A stretch of DNA of 64,000 nucleotides from Zooshikella harenae (GTDB lineage: Bacteria; Pseudomonadota; Gammaproteobacteria; Pseudomonadales; Zooshikellaceae): positions 82,663 to 146,662 of the forward strand of contig NZ_JAGSOY010000006.1 in the NCBI RefSeq assembly GCF_018837975.1. Reading direction: 5' to 3'. The position numbers were made by a program, and so were the translations under genes. This document shows, piece by piece, positions 36,369 through 46,596 of the stretch. Position 1 is the stretch's first letter. Every line of letters begins with the position of its first letter. The notes beneath the pieces were generated by a model, which saw nothing but the letters and a program-made list of their open reading frames with translations, was not told the origin of the DNA and searched no databases.

Positions 36369-37436
36369 ATGCAACCAATTAGTCCTGATTTTTGGAGAGG
36401 CAAGAGAGTTTTTCTAACTGGCCACACAGGTTTTAAAGGTAGTTGGTTGAGTATTTGGTTAAAATCAATGGGAGTTGAACTATATGGTTTAGCACTTCCT
36501 CCACCTACTAAACCTGCTCTATTTAGTGAAGCTAATATTGAATTGGGAATGACCAGTACAATTGGTGATATAAGGGATTATGATATTGTCTTGGCTGCAG
36601 TGGATGATTGTAAACCTGAAATTATTATACATATGGCCGCGCAACCATTAGTACGACCTTCCTACCAAGCGCCAATTGAGACCTATGCTACCAATGTAAT
36701 GGGCACGATTCATGTTTTTGAGGCTGCCCGTAATGTTGGAACAGCGAAGGCTATTGTCAACGTTACAACTGATAAGTGTTATGAAAATAGAGAGTGGGTT
36801 TGGGGTTACAGAGAAGATGAACCTATGGGGGGCTATGACCCATATAGCAATAGTAAAGGCTGCTCAGAGCTAGTAACGAGTGCCTATCGACGTTCATTTT
36901 TTCAACAAAGTCGAGTTGCTTTGGCATCCGCTCGAGCTGGTAACGTGATTGGTGGTGGAGATTGGGCTACCGACCGTCTAGTACCTGATATCCTTAAAGC
37001 TTTTGAGAGCAAGAAATCTGTTACCATTCGCAACGCTCATGCAACTCGACCTTGGCAGCATGTACTAGAGCCTTTGTCTGGATATCTCTTGTTGGCAGAA
37101 CATCTATATAACGATGGGCAATGTTTTGCGGAAGGGTGGAATTTTGGTCCTTCTGAAGAGGATTCACGATCTGTTCAGTGGATTGTTGAGCATATGGCGA
37201 AAGAGTGGGGCAAAGGGGCAAATTGGCAATTGGATAGTGGAAAACACCCACATGAAGCAAACCATCTCAAGCTTGATATATCAAAAGCCCGTTTTAAACT
37301 AGGCTGGAGTCCTCGTTGGAGTCTAGCGACAGCCATAGAAAAAATCATTGATTGGCACAACACATGGTTGGCTAAGGCTGATGTGCAAGCAAAGTGCCTG
37401 CAACAAATTGCTGAATACCAAAGAACAGCTATTTAA
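36369..37436 (+). CDS. ddhB: CDP-glucose 4,6-dehydratase
   Basis: A 355-residue extended SDR enzyme (RfbG/DdhB) converting CDP-glucose to CDP-4-keto-6-deoxyglucose. The NAD-binding motif is FLTGHTGFKGSWLS (about residues 13-26), and HMAAQPLVRPSYQAP, TTDKCYENREWVWGYRE and YDPYSNSKGCSE with the Tyr-x-x-x-Lys pair are diagnostic. The start at ATG 36369 lies two bases beyond the ddhA stop; a longer frame overlapping ddhA is discarded. Confidence 0.95.
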   Translation: MQPISPDFWRGKRVFLTGHTGFKGSWLSIWLKSMGVELYGLALPPPTKPALFSEANIELGMTSTIGDIRDYDIVLAAVDDCKPEIIIHMAAQPLVRPSYQAPIETYATNVMGTIHVFEAARNVGTAKAIVNVTTDKCYENREWVWGYREDEPMGGYDPYSNSKGCSELVTSAYRRSFFQQSRVALASARAGNVIGGGDWATDRLVPDILKAFESKKSVTIRNAHATRPWQHVLEPLSGYLLLAEHLYNDGQCFAEGWNFGPSEEDSRSVQWIVEHMAKEWGKGANWQLDSGKHPHEANHLKLDISKARFKLGWSPRWSLATAIEKIIDWHNTWLAKADVQAKCLQQIAEYQRTAI

Positions 37437-37456
37437 CAGACTGAACGGAACTTATC

Positions 37457-38800
37457 GTGATTACTTCTGAAAATAATGAAACACCCAAAACTTTGGATGC
37501 TATCCGTCAAGAAATTGCCAACCTTGTACAGCAATATGCAGATATCGCTTACACCCAAAAGCCTTTTATTCCTGGAAAGACTCCTGTTCCCGTTTCAGGT
37601 AAGGTTATTGGTGCTTCGGAGCTAAGAAATATGGTTGAAGCTAGTCTGGATGGTTGGCTGACTACTGGACGATTTAACGAAATGTTTGAGGGGCGGTTGG
37701 CAAAATACCTTGGGGTTAAACACCTTATGACTGTCAACTCTGGCTCTTCAGCTAACCTAGTCGCCTTCTCAGCTTTGACTTCCTCTAAGTTAGGTGAGCG
37801 AGCTATAAAACCTGGGGATGAAGTGATTGGTGTTGCTGCAGGTTTTCCAACGACAGTAAATCCCATAATCCAATTTGGAGCTGTACCTGTCTTTGTAGAC
37901 ATAGATCTCACTACCCACAATATAGATGCCAGCAAGATTGAAGAGGCTATTGGCCCAAAAACCAAAGCCATTATGCTAGCTCATTCACTAGGAAATCCTT
38001 TTAATCTAGAAGTAGTAACAGCTTTATGTAAAAAATATAATCTTTGGCTGGTAGAAGACTGCTGTGATGCTTTGGGGGCTACCTACAATGGACAGATGGT
38101 TGGCACCTTTGGAGATATTGCGACACTAAGCTTTTACCCTGCCCATCATATCACCATGGGAGAAGGTGGAGCAGTATTCACCAATAATGCAACGCTCATG
38201 CAAATTGCTGAGTCTTTTCGTGACTGGGGGCGTGACTGCTATTGTCCCCCGGGAAAAGATAACACCTGTGCTAAACGATTTTGCTGGAAGCTAGGTAACT
38301 TGCCTGAAGGTTATGACCATAAGTACACTTACAGTCATCTTGGATACAACCTTAAAATAACCGACATGCAAGCAGCTTGTGCTTTAGCTCAGATGGATCG
38401 GTTAGAAGAATTTATTGCTGCTCGTAAAAATAATTTTGTTTACCTGAAAAATCGTCTTCAATCATGTGCAGATTACTTGCATTTACCTGAAGCTACTCAC
38501 AACTCCGATCCATCTTGGTTTGGTTTCCCTATAATTCTTAAGGAAAACGCCCATGTCAGACGTGTTGATCTCTTAAATTACCTTGATCAGAATAAGATTG
38601 GCACACGTCTATTATTTGCTGGAAATCTCACCCGTCAACCTTACATGATTGGACGAAGTTACCGTGTCAGTGGTGAGCTGGTAAACACAGATATTGTAAT
38701 GAATCAAACGTTTTGGCTTGGTGTTTATCCAGGACTCCAAAGTGAGCATTTAGACTTTATCGCAGATCGCTTAGAAGAGTTTTTGGGTATTAGTTTTTAA
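37457..38800 (+). CDS. ddhC: CDP-4-keto-6-deoxyglucose-3-dehydrase (E1)
   Basis: A 447-residue PMP- and [2Fe-2S]-dependent dehydrase (RfbH/DdhC). It has the aminotransferase fold, but the usual PLP lysine is replaced by His in [15 protein letters not shown] (about residues 223-237), the defining feature of E1. The iron-sulfur cysteines lie in [39 protein letters not shown] (about 257-295). It removes the C-3 hydroxyl with electrons from DdhD. The start is GTG at 37457, 20 bases after ddhB. Confidence 0.96.
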   Translation: MITSENNETPKTLDAIRQEIANLVQQYADIAYTQKPFIPGKTPVPVSGKVIGASELRNMVEASLDGWLTTGRFNEMFEGRLAKYLGVKHLMTVNSGSSANLVAFSALTSSKLGERAIKPGDEVIGVAAGFPTTVNPIIQFGAVPVFVDIDLTTHNIDASKIEEAIGPKTKAIMLAHSLGNPFNLEVVTALCKKYNLWLVEDCCDALGATYNGQMVGTFGDIATLSFYPAHHITMGEGGAVFTNNATLMQIAESFRDWGRDCYCPPGKDNTCAKRFCWKLGNLPEGYDHKYTYSHLGYNLKITDMQAACALAQMDRLEEFIAARKNNFVYLKNRLQSCADYLHLPEATHNSDPSWFGFPIILKENAHVRRVDLLNYLDQNKIGTRLLFAGNLTRQPYMIGRSYRVSGELVNTDIVMNQTFWLGVYPGLQSEHLDFIADRLEEFLGISF

Positions 38801-38817
38801 ATCAATGGTGCATTCTT

Positions 38818-39699
38818 TTGAAAATTCTTTTAACTGGTGCTAGTGGGTTTCTTGGAAGTGCGTTAGCCCTTCACTTTCTGGATGCTGGACATCAAGTCTC
38901 CCTTCTCTTACGACCTAATTCAGTTTTAAATCGCTTACAAGGAAGGGACTCAGAATTTATTCTAGGCCACTGTTTGTCTAATGATGAAATCGACGCTTTT
39001 GTTCGCCATGTTGAGCCTGATATTGTTATTCATTCTGCTTGTTCTTATGGTCGTCAAGGTGAAACACTGCTGCAAATCTGTGACACCAATTTACGTCTAG
39101 GGCTTGTTTTACTAGAAGCTTTAACAAAATTAGACCAGCAAATCACATTTATTAATACAGGTACTGTACTTGAGTCAAAAGTCAGTCCTTATGCGCTTGC
39201 TAAGCATCAATTTGTCGAATGGGGAAAATTATTCGCAACTCAACCTCAGAAAAATTTACGTTTCGTAAACGTGCTGCTTCAACATATGTATGGACCTGGT
39301 GATGCTCCATCAAAATTCACCACTTATGTGCTAAATACCTGCTACCGTAATGAACCTGTTCTTGAGCTCACAGCTGGAGAACAAAAGCGTGATTTCATTT
39401 ATATTGATGATGTCGTGAGTGCATATTCAATAATAGTTAATCAAAGACATAGGTTTGAGTTGGTTTTTGACATTGAGGTAGGTTCAGGTGTTGCTCCTAC
39501 CATTCGAGAGTTTGTTGAAACTACGCACCAGCTAACTGAATCCCGTACCAAATTATTTTTTGGAGCACTTCCTTATCGTAAAAATGAAGCAATGCACTGT
39601 CAGGCAGATACTACACAATTAAAGGCTCTTGGTTGGAAACCAAGATTCGATCTAAAGACTGGTTTAAGAAAAACTATAGAATTAGAGTTTATAAAATGA
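38818..39699 (+). CDS. prt: CDP-paratose synthase-like reductase (RfbS/RfbJ family)
   Basis: A 293-residue SDR protein that would reduce the 4-keto group of CDP-3,6-dideoxy-4-ketohexose. The glycine motif is TGASGFLGS (residues 6-14), and the Tyr-x-x-x-Lys site is SPYALAKHQ. The segments [34 protein letters not shown] and [16 protein letters not shown] match the RfbJ/RfbS group of Salmonella closely. RfbS gives CDP-paratose and RfbJ gives CDP-abequose. Since the next gene is a tyvelose epimerase, whose substrate is CDP-paratose, I infer paratose synthase. The stop overlaps the tyv start (ATGA). The start codon is TTG at 38818. Confidence 0.87.
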   Translation: MKILLTGASGFLGSALALHFLDAGHQVSLLLRPNSVLNRLQGRDSEFILGHCLSNDEIDAFVRHVEPDIVIHSACSYGRQGETLLQICDTNLRLGLVLLEALTKLDQQITFINTGTVLESKVSPYALAKHQFVEWGKLFATQPQKNLRFVNVLLQHMYGPGDAPSKFTTYVLNTCYRNEPVLELTAGEQKRDFIYIDDVVSAYSIIVNQRHRFELVFDIEVGSGVAPTIREFVETTHQLTESRTKLFFGALPYRKNEAMHCQADTTQLKALGWKPRFDLKTGLRKTIELEFIK

Positions 39700-40715
39700 A
39701 ATTGATTATCACTGGTGGGTGTGGTTTTCTTGGCAGCAACCTTGCCGCCGAAGCTCTTGCTAATGGTCACCAACTCGTCGTATTCGACAATCTATATAGA
39801 AGTGGATCCCGTAAAAACCTAGCCTGGTTACAAACTCAAGGGCAGTTAACCTTTGTTCACGGAGATATACGCAACCAGAATGATATTTCTCGTATCATCG
39901 AATCCTTTAGGCCTGATACAATTTTTCATCTAGCTGGGCAGGTAGCGATGACTACATCAATAGTCAATCCGCGGATGGATTTTGAGGTAAATGTACTAGG
40001 CACACACAATTTACTGGAAGCTGTTCGGCAACATGCTCCTAAATCTATAATTGTTTACTCATCAACTAATAAGGTTTATGGTGATCTTGAACAGTACACC
40101 TATGAGGAAACTGAAACACGCTACCACTGCATACAGCACCCTGAAGGTTTCAATGAGGATATTTCTCTTGAATTTCATTCACCTTATGGTTGCTCCAAAG
40201 GTGCTGCCGATCAATACATGCTCGATTATGCCCGCATTTTTGGTCTTAAGACAGTTGTTTTCCGCCATTCCTCAATGTATGGAGGTAGACAGTTTGCAAC
40301 TTATGATCAGGGGTGGGTTGGGTGGTTTTGCCAAAAGGCTATAGAGGCCAGTCGTGGCCAAATTCAAGAGCCGTTCACCATATCAGGTACTGGTAAACAG
40401 GTCCGGGATGTACTCCATGCTGCTGATATGAATCGGCTTTACTCTGCAGCGGTAACTAATATAGATAAGGCACAAGGCCAAGCGTTTAATATTGGTGGAG
40501 GAATTGAGAACAGCCTATCTTTATTAGAGCTTTTTTCTCTACTTGAAGAACAGCTCAGTATCAAACTTTGTTATAACCATCTTCCTGTACGTGAAAGTGA
40601 TCAGCGTGTTTTTGTTGCCGATATTGGAAAAGCTAAGCGTTTGCTAAATTGGCAGCCAGTTGTTTCGGCTCCAAACGGGATTGAGCGTATGATTGATTGG
40701 GTAAGCAAAGCTTGA
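39696..40715 (+). CDS. tyv: CDP-paratose 2-epimerase (CDP-tyvelose epimerase)
   Basis: A 339-residue extended SDR enzyme (RfbE/Tyv) that turns CDP-paratose into CDP-tyvelose. It is strikingly like Salmonella RfbE as I remember it: [85 protein letters not shown] and [14 protein letters not shown] are shared nearly unchanged. The Tyr-x-x-x-Lys catalytic pair is in SPYGCSKG. I use the ATG at 39696 that overlaps the prt stop. The enzyme makes the assignment to tyvelose, rather than abequose or ascarylose, quite secure. Confidence 0.95.
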   Translation: MKLIITGGCGFLGSNLAAEALANGHQLVVFDNLYRSGSRKNLAWLQTQGQLTFVHGDIRNQNDISRIIESFRPDTIFHLAGQVAMTTSIVNPRMDFEVNVLGTHNLLEAVRQHAPKSIIVYSSTNKVYGDLEQYTYEETETRYHCIQHPEGFNEDISLEFHSPYGCSKGAADQYMLDYARIFGLKTVVFRHSSMYGGRQFATYDQGWVGWFCQKAIEASRGQIQEPFTISGTGKQVRDVLHAADMNRLYSAAVTNIDKAQGQAFNIGGGIENSLSLLELFSLLEEQLSIKLCYNHLPVRESDQRVFVADIGKAKRLLNWQPVVSAPNGIERMIDWVSKA

Positions 40716-42052
40716 TGATTAAGGAAAACTCAACAGAGCGTAGCCGTAACTATCTTCAGCAACTTAAGGGAGCTGTTATTTACAGAGCAGTTGCTATAAC
40801 AGCTTCATTCATAGCAATTCCTTTAATGATTAATTACCTAGGACAAGAGCAGTTTGGAATTTGGTCAACTCTCTTATCTGTAATGTCCTGGGTGATCTTT
40901 TTCGAACTAGGTATTGGTAATGGTATGCGGAACAAGGTTGCAGAATATCTTGCAAAGGATGAAAAAGCAAAAGCTGTTAACTACATTTCTTCTGGTTATG
41001 CGCTCATTGGTTTGATTGGACTCTTTCTTTGGGTTGTTATCACGACAATATCATATTTTGTTCCTTGGCAAGGAGTATTTAATACCATAAAGATATCTGA
41101 AGATACTTTAGGTAATACCTTTCGGATCGTGACATTTTTTGTAGTTTTAAACTTCTGGCTTGGGCTAATTAGTTCACTTCTCAGTGCTCTCCAAAAAACT
41201 TCACTAATAGCTCTTGGACAACTAATAACAAACCTTCTCGTTTTAACCTTTGTGTTTGTTTTATCAAAGTTCACGAGTGCCTCAATAATTAACTTAGCAT
41301 TTGCCTATGGCCTATCAATCACTAGTGCTAATCTATTGTTAAGCATTTGGTTTTTTCGGACAAATCCTGAATTACTTTCTACTCTTTGTATTGATAAGCA
41401 GCATATAAGTCCGTTGTTAGCAATTGGCCTACAGTTTTTTATTATCCAATTTGCAGTTCTTATTATATTCTCAACGGACAAGATTTTAATAACACAACTC
41501 TTTGGTCCAAGCTTTGTCACCGAATATGAGGTTGTATTCAAGCTTTTTAGCGTCATTACACTTGCTCATGGATTGATATCTACTCCACTCTGGTCTGCAT
41601 ATACTGATGCCTATCATCGCTCAGACTTTAAATGGATTAGGCAAATGTTAAATAAACAGCTCATTATATTTATGGGTATTTTTTGCGCAGTTATTATACT
41701 TTGTCTTTCGACTAAATCGATCCTAGCAATTTGGATAGAGGGTGAACTAGATGTATCTTTCTCTCTAATAGTTTTAATGGGAGCATTTGTTTTGATTTCA
41801 TCCTGGAATAACATTTTTGCAATGTTAGTCAACGGGATTGGAAAAATCACCCTACAGTTGTATACTGCTGTAGCAGCGATGGTGGTTAATATTCCGCTCT
41901 CGATATTTTTTGGAATAAATACCAGTCTAGGTATAAGTGGGATTGTTTTAGGTACCATTTGTAGCCTTGTTTTTGCATCTATAGCCCTTCCTCTTCAAGT
42001 AACACAACAAATTAACTCTTTAACTAAAATACAGCAAAATGTTTCAAAATAG
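40715..42052 (+). CDS. wzx: O-antigen flippase Wzx
   Basis: A 445-residue multidrug/oligosaccharidyl-lipid/polysaccharide (MOP) superfamily protein with about twelve hydrophobic helices. The N-terminal region YRAVAITASFIAIPLMINYLGQEQFGIWSTLLSVMSWVIFFELGIGNGMRNKVAEYLAKDE is typical of Wzx/RfbX exporters. It would flip the undecaprenyl-diphosphate-linked repeat unit across the inner membrane. The ATG at 40715 overlaps the tyv stop (TGATG); its own end overlaps the next glycosyltransferase start by 14 bases. Confidence 0.9.
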   Translation: MIKENSTERSRNYLQQLKGAVIYRAVAITASFIAIPLMINYLGQEQFGIWSTLLSVMSWVIFFELGIGNGMRNKVAEYLAKDEKAKAVNYISSGYALIGLIGLFLWVVITTISYFVPWQGVFNTIKISEDTLGNTFRIVTFFVVLNFWLGLISSLLSALQKTSLIALGQLITNLLVLTFVFVLSKFTSASIINLAFAYGLSITSANLLLSIWFFRTNPELLSTLCIDKQHISPLLAIGLQFFIIQFAVLIIFSTDKILITQLFGPSFVTEYEVVFKLFSVITLAHGLISTPLWSAYTDAYHRSDFKWIRQMLNKQLIIFMGIFCAVIILCLSTKSILAIWIEGELDVSFSLIVLMGAFVLISSWNNIFAMLVNGIGKITLQLYTAVAAMVVNIPLSIFFGINTSLGISGIVLGTICSLVFASIALPLQVTQQINSLTKIQQNVSK

Positions 42053-43001
42053 TCGCTCACCAAAAGTGAGTATTTTAATTCCGGTATACAATCGTGCAAA
42101 CTTTATCAAAGACTGTATTCAATCGGCACTTTATCAAACATATTCAGACTTTGAAGTAATTGTAATTGACAACGCTAGTAATGATGGTACTTGGGATATA
42201 CTTACTGAATTATCAAAATATGATGATAGGATAAAAATACATAAAAATAGTACAAATATAGGTCCGTTGAGAAATCTAGTCTTTGGAATAGCAAAGTGTA
42301 GAGGTGAGTATGTTAAAATACTATTTTCAGATGATTTAATGGCTAGAAATTGTCTTGAGAAAATGGTTTATGTATTAGCTAACAACTCAGACACTGGAAT
42401 TGTTATATCGAATATAAAAACGATTAGAGATCAAACTAATGATAACTCAGTCAAATATAATTTTGAGAATGGAAAGTTAAGTTCTGTCGATTATATTGAG
42501 AAGGCTCTGCTTTCTAACTCCATACCATTATCACCTGGCTCATGCCTGTTTCGAAAAAAAGACATACTTAAAAACTACATAGTTGATATTAAATCACCAA
42601 TTGATAGAAAATTCGAGGAACATGGAGCTGGACCAGATTTATTATCTATGCTATTGACTGCTGCAGACTATGAGAATGTTTTTTTTATTAATGAGCCACT
42701 TAACATTTTTCGGGAACACACTCATTCTCTTTCAATATCTGAGTCAGGAAATAAGTTATCGGATTGCTACATACAGTGTAAAATAAATTTTGCGACCAAC
42801 TATTATAATGAGCAAAAACTCTATTCAGTAATCGCTCAAATTTATTGGTGTAGAAATATTGGTTATAAGTGCTTTTTAACTCCTGCTAAGTTTATTCAAT
42901 TATTTGGAATATCCTTTTCAACTAGAGCGCGCTTTACTCTATATGTTGAAATCCTTAACTACATATTCATAAAAATTACTAAGGCGTTATTTGGCGGATG
43001 A
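42039..43001 (+). CDS. family 2 glycosyltransferase
   Basis: A 320-residue GT-A fold enzyme. It begins with PKVSILIPVYNRANFIKDCIQSALYQTYSDFEVIVIDNASNDGTWDIL and has the DxD-like ILFSDDLMARN near residue 97. The C-terminal half is not diagnostic. It should add one sugar to the lipid-linked O-unit on the cytoplasmic face. The start overlaps wzx by 14 bases and the stop overlaps the next gene by four. The gene is markedly AT-rich compared with the tyv genes before it. Donor and linkage unknown. Confidence 0.88.
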   Translation: MFQNSRSPKVSILIPVYNRANFIKDCIQSALYQTYSDFEVIVIDNASNDGTWDILTELSKYDDRIKIHKNSTNIGPLRNLVFGIAKCRGEYVKILFSDDLMARNCLEKMVYVLANNSDTGIVISNIKTIRDQTNDNSVKYNFENGKLSSVDYIEKALLSNSIPLSPGSCLFRKKDILKNYIVDIKSPIDRKFEEHGAGPDLLSMLLTAADYENVFFINEPLNIFREHTHSLSISESGNKLSDCYIQCKINFATNYYNEQKLYSVIAQIYWCRNIGYKCFLTPAKFIQLFGISFSTRARFTLYVEILNYIFIKITKALFGG

Positions 43002-44245
43002 AAGTCATTCACATATCGTATGTAGATGATGGAGAAGGTGCAGCTATAGCGGCGACACGAATATGTGAAGCTTTGATTGAAAATAATATTGACTCAAAAA
43101 TTATTGTAAAACGTAAAATTAGCGGAAAACCTTTTATAATAAAGAATGCTAAAAGTTTGATGAGAAACGTAATCTCTTGGGGGCTTTTAGGTGTTGACAT
43201 GTTAATTTCACGCTTAGTATCTAAAGATAGATCTACCTACTTTAGTATTCCTCTCTTTTCATCATTTGATTTAAATAATGAAGTTCGAAATGCTGATATA
43301 ATTCATCTTCATTGGGTTAATCGTGGTTATTTAAATTTAATAGATCTATATAAATTATCAAAGTTAAAAAAACCTATCGTTATTACCCAACATGATAACT
43401 GGTATTTCACTGGGGGGTGTCATATGATAGGTAGCTGTGTTGGATTTAAAACTGGCTGTAAAAGTTGCCCTAGATCAAGAGTAAAGGTGCTGGTCAGATT
43501 AATGGCAAGCTTAAAAAAATATATTTTTACGAAAGATAAACTGTATTTTTTTGCTGCTATCTCTGAACAGATGTTTAAACTAGCAAAAGAAAGTTATATT
43601 CTCTGTAACGTTCAAAATACTCAAATCCCGAACTGTGTAAATATTGATATATTTAAACCATTAAATAAAAAATTTTGTCGAGAAGTATTGAGATTAGATA
43701 GCAATAAAAAAATTATTTTGTTTTTAATATCCGGTGATCCACGTAAAGGAATGGATTACGTGAGACAACTTATATGTGACCCAGACTGTATCAAAAATGA
43801 CTATTTATTTTTAGGATATGGATCAGAAGTACTACCAAAAAGTTTTCATGGTTATCAGAATGTGGAGGTTGTTGGTCGATTTCGGGACTCTCACTCATTG
43901 GCAATTTTATATAATTCTGTTGATGTTCTGGTTTCACCTGCTTTAGAGGAACCGTTTGGATTAACCCATATTGAGGCCATGGCTTGTGGTACTCCAACTA
44001 TTGGATTTAATCATACTGGGACTGCATCGATCATACGCCATAATCAAACAGGATATCTTGCAGAGTTTGGTAATATTGAAGACTTGAAGCGTGGCATAAC
44101 TGCAGTATTTAATAATCAGAATATCATGTCACAGGCGTCGCGTGATACTGCTTTGCATTGTTTTAGTTATAAAAAAGTGGGGGCATCTTTAATTAACCTC
44201 TACAAAATTTCTAAAAAAACAATAGAAAAAAAAAATGATAACTAA
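42998..44245 (+). CDS. family 4 glycosyltransferase
   Basis: A 415-residue GT-B fold enzyme. The N-terminal MKVIHISYVDDGEGAAIAATRICEAL matches the WcaC/Wbd-like group, and HQHDNWYFTGGCH-type features follow (THDNWYFTGGC around residue 130, with a small Cys cluster CKSCPRS). The C-terminal donor-binding motif is VSPALEEPFGLTHIEAMACGTPTIGFNHTG, with the ExFG...E pattern of GT4. It overlaps both neighbours (ATGA with the GT2 before it; 11 bases with the polymerase after it). Confidence 0.9.
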   Translation: MKVIHISYVDDGEGAAIAATRICEALIENNIDSKIIVKRKISGKPFIIKNAKSLMRNVISWGLLGVDMLISRLVSKDRSTYFSIPLFSSFDLNNEVRNADIIHLHWVNRGYLNLIDLYKLSKLKKPIVITQHDNWYFTGGCHMIGSCVGFKTGCKSCPRSRVKVLVRLMASLKKYIFTKDKLYFFAAISEQMFKLAKESYILCNVQNTQIPNCVNIDIFKPLNKKFCREVLRLDSNKKIILFLISGDPRKGMDYVRQLICDPDCIKNDYLFLGYGSEVLPKSFHGYQNVEVVGRFRDSHSLAILYNSVDVLVSPALEEPFGLTHIEAMACGTPTIGFNHTGTASIIRHNQTGYLAEFGNIEDLKRGITAVFNNQNIMSQASRDTALHCFSYKKVGASLINLYKISKKTIEKKNDN

Positions 44246-45413
44246 ACTTTTTGTTGCTGCTTCTATAATTCTTAGTGGAAGTCTGATCCCTTTTATTTTT
44301 TCTGATGGATATGGTCTTTGGCTTCTTTGTTTTTTGTTTACTTTACTGCTTATAGCGTATCAAAAAAAATCTAAAATAACATTGATTGGTGCTTTTAGTT
44401 ATTTGATATTAGTTTCATTCTTGTTGTTATTCCCTCTTTTGCAGTTAGATTTTGAATCTTTAGGCGAGACATTTGGAATAATAGTTCGACTATCTATTGC
44501 GCTATTGTTTTGTTCTATCATTCCGTTTAGTAGGTTCGTAACCGCTTATGCTCAATTTTTTTACATATATGCGTTTATCTCATTAATATTTTATATTTAT
44601 GGCTTAATATATGAGCATTTCATATACCTACTTCCAGTCTCACATAATGATGCGGGAACAGGTTATAGGCATTTATTTCTCTATTTTTACCAAGGTGTTG
44701 ACTACTGGAACTACAGAAATTCAGGGTTATTTTGGGAGGCTGGGGCATATGCAGTATTTCTTTGTTTCGCGCTTTTATTCTCTTTGGCTAATGAATTCAA
44801 TAAATATAAAGTTATAGTTATTGTTCTGGCAATTATTACAACTGGGTCAACAACAGGTATTTTATCATGTTCGTTGATGATTTTATTTGCTAGAAAAATT
44901 AAACTTTCAAGAAAAATAGTTGGGGTTGTGGTTATAGTATTGATCTCTTTGCCTTTGCTAGATGTTGCAGAGTCTATTTTTATATCTAAGTTTTCGGAAG
45001 AAAATATTTCTTTTGTCGATAGGTCAGTTGGGATTATGGCTAACTTAAGTATTTTTCTTTCATCTCCAATTTTTGGAGTAGGACTATCAAATTATAAAGA
45101 AAGTTTTCAAGAGACTGCGGTTCTACTAGGAGCATATACTCCTACATCATCTGATTCATTTACTGGTCTTTTAGCTCTCTATGGCTTTTTTTATACAATA
45201 GCAGTATTTTTTTCAATATTTTATGCGTTAATCAAATTATCAAAAAAAATATTAAATCCACTGGTTGCTTTTTTATCAATCGCTATTTTGTATGCAAGTC
45301 AAGGGTTGGTTAATTTTCCAATCAGTTATATTCTGTTATTTTATGGTCTTCAATTAGTCTATCTTTCTTTTAAATTGAACTCTGTAAGGCTATCCCAAGT
45401 AAATTACAGATAG
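44235..45413 (+). CDS. wzy: Wzy-like O-antigen polymerase
   Basis: A 392-residue protein with around eleven hydrophobic helices and a longer central soluble loop (about residues 120-165, containing HNDAGTGYRHLFLYF and NSGLFWEAGAYAVF). The FWEAGAYAVF segment resembles motifs in O-antigen ligase/polymerase family members. Wzy proteins are poorly conserved, so topology and position between wzx and glycosyltransferases carry the call. It would polymerise O-units in the periplasm under control of Wzz. A ten-A run lies just ahead of its ATG. Confidence 0.75.
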   Translation: MITKLFVAASIILSGSLIPFIFSDGYGLWLLCFLFTLLLIAYQKKSKITLIGAFSYLILVSFLLLFPLLQLDFESLGETFGIIVRLSIALLFCSIIPFSRFVTAYAQFFYIYAFISLIFYIYGLIYEHFIYLLPVSHNDAGTGYRHLFLYFYQGVDYWNYRNSGLFWEAGAYAVFLCFALLFSLANEFNKYKVIVIVLAIITTGSTTGILSCSLMILFARKIKLSRKIVGVVVIVLISLPLLDVAESIFISKFSEENISFVDRSVGIMANLSIFLSSPIFGVGLSNYKESFQETAVLLGAYTPTSSDSFTGLLALYGFFYTIAVFFSIFYALIKLSKKILNPLVAFLSIAILYASQGLVNFPISYILLFYGLQLVYLSFKLNSVRLSQVNYR

Positions 45414-45506
45414 TATATTGAAAATTAATTAGTAAAAGGAGACGTTGAAGGTGATTAATAAAAATCAAAATTAGTCTGGTAGTATTAAGAATTTTGAGTA
45501 AAATTA

Positions 45507-46544
45507 ATGAAAAAGATTTTGGTGCATAGTAACTATCCAGTGTTAAACAAAAATTCAAATATGCTCAGGGGGGTAGGGCACGTATCTGTTAAAGACTTTT
45601 TAAAACAGATGTATCAGCTCAAGATTTCAGCATCAACAAGAGGTATAGAGCTTATTTCATCTGAAATAAGTGATCTACATGGCATTGATGCATTTATCTT
45701 TGTTGATTGTCCTGACTACTTTGACCCATTATTACAAGCGGCAATAAAGTCTGGGAAGCCTATTTTTCTCTTAGTTTGGGAAAGTGATTTAATAAATAAA
45801 AATAACCATAATCGGGATATGCATAAAATTTTTAGTGCAATCTTTACTTACGATGACTCATTAGTTGACTCAACTAAGTATTTCAAGGTGGCATATAGTT
45901 TTGACTTTAGTCAGTTCAATTGCCCTTCAGGAGATTTGTTTGCACGAAAATTAGTATGCATGGTTGCAGGTAATAATTACTTAAATCGGCCAGGTGAAAA
46001 TTATTCTCTTCGTCGTAGTATAATCAACTGGTATGCGGAAAACTTTCCAGATAATTTCGATCTTTATGGTATAGGATGGGGGAAGATAGTGCCACCTGAT
46101 AATTTATGGCACAAAATATATAATAAGCTTGAAATGATTCATCCAATTTTTTCAAAGTTTAATAAGTGTTATAAAGGGGAAACTGATAATAAAATAAAAA
46201 CAGCTAGCGAATATAAGTTTCAAATCTGTCTTGAGAATTCATCTGGTCAGACAGGCTATGTGTCTGAAAAGTTATTTGATGCTTTTTTTTCTTGTACTGT
46301 CCCTGTTTACTTAGGGGCTCCAAACATCGAGAAACTAATTCCTAGTTCGTGTTATATTGATTATAGAAATTTTTCAGATTTTCCTAGCCTTCATTCTTTT
46401 TTATCTAATATGAATTACTTAGAGTATCAAAGTTACTTGGAAAGTGTCTTAGAATTTTTTAATTCAGATAGTTCTAAGTTATTCAAAACAGATTTTTTTT
46501 GTGACACTATTATTAATGTATTGGTTGGAAAACTCTGCATTTGA
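45507..46544 (+). CDS. family 10 glycosyltransferase (alpha-fucosyltransferase-like)
   Basis: A 345-residue protein with the C-terminal GT10 signature: YKFQICLENSSGQTGYVSEKLFDAFFSCTVPVYLGAPNIEKLIPSSCYIDYRNF (about residues 232-285). This carries the ENS, the EK(L/I)FDAF and the PVYxGAPN(I) motifs of alpha-1,3/4-fucosyltransferases. The N-terminal acceptor half is divergent. GDP-L-fucose would be the donor, and gmd and fcl for making it are 3 kb downstream, which supports the call. It is separated from wzy by 93 bases. Confidence 0.85.
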   Translation: MKKILVHSNYPVLNKNSNMLRGVGHVSVKDFLKQMYQLKISASTRGIELISSEISDLHGIDAFIFVDCPDYFDPLLQAAIKSGKPIFLLVWESDLINKNNHNRDMHKIFSAIFTYDDSLVDSTKYFKVAYSFDFSQFNCPSGDLFARKLVCMVAGNNYLNRPGENYSLRRSIINWYAENFPDNFDLYGIGWGKIVPPDNLWHKIYNKLEMIHPIFSKFNKCYKGETDNKIKTASEYKFQICLENSSGQTGYVSEKLFDAFFSCTVPVYLGAPNIEKLIPSSCYIDYRNFSDFPSLHSFLSNMNYLEYQSYLESVLEFFNSDSSKLFKTDFFCDTIINVLVGKLCI

Positions 46545-46596
46545 TAATTAATGTTTCGTAAACATCGATCTTTACTTTATTTGGTCATAAACTAGA

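Noticed and set aside
44223..44234. A-run before wzy as a programmed slippage site
   Set aside because: It lies at the end of the preceding glycosyltransferase frame and the polymerase has its own ATG right after it, so no frameshift is needed.
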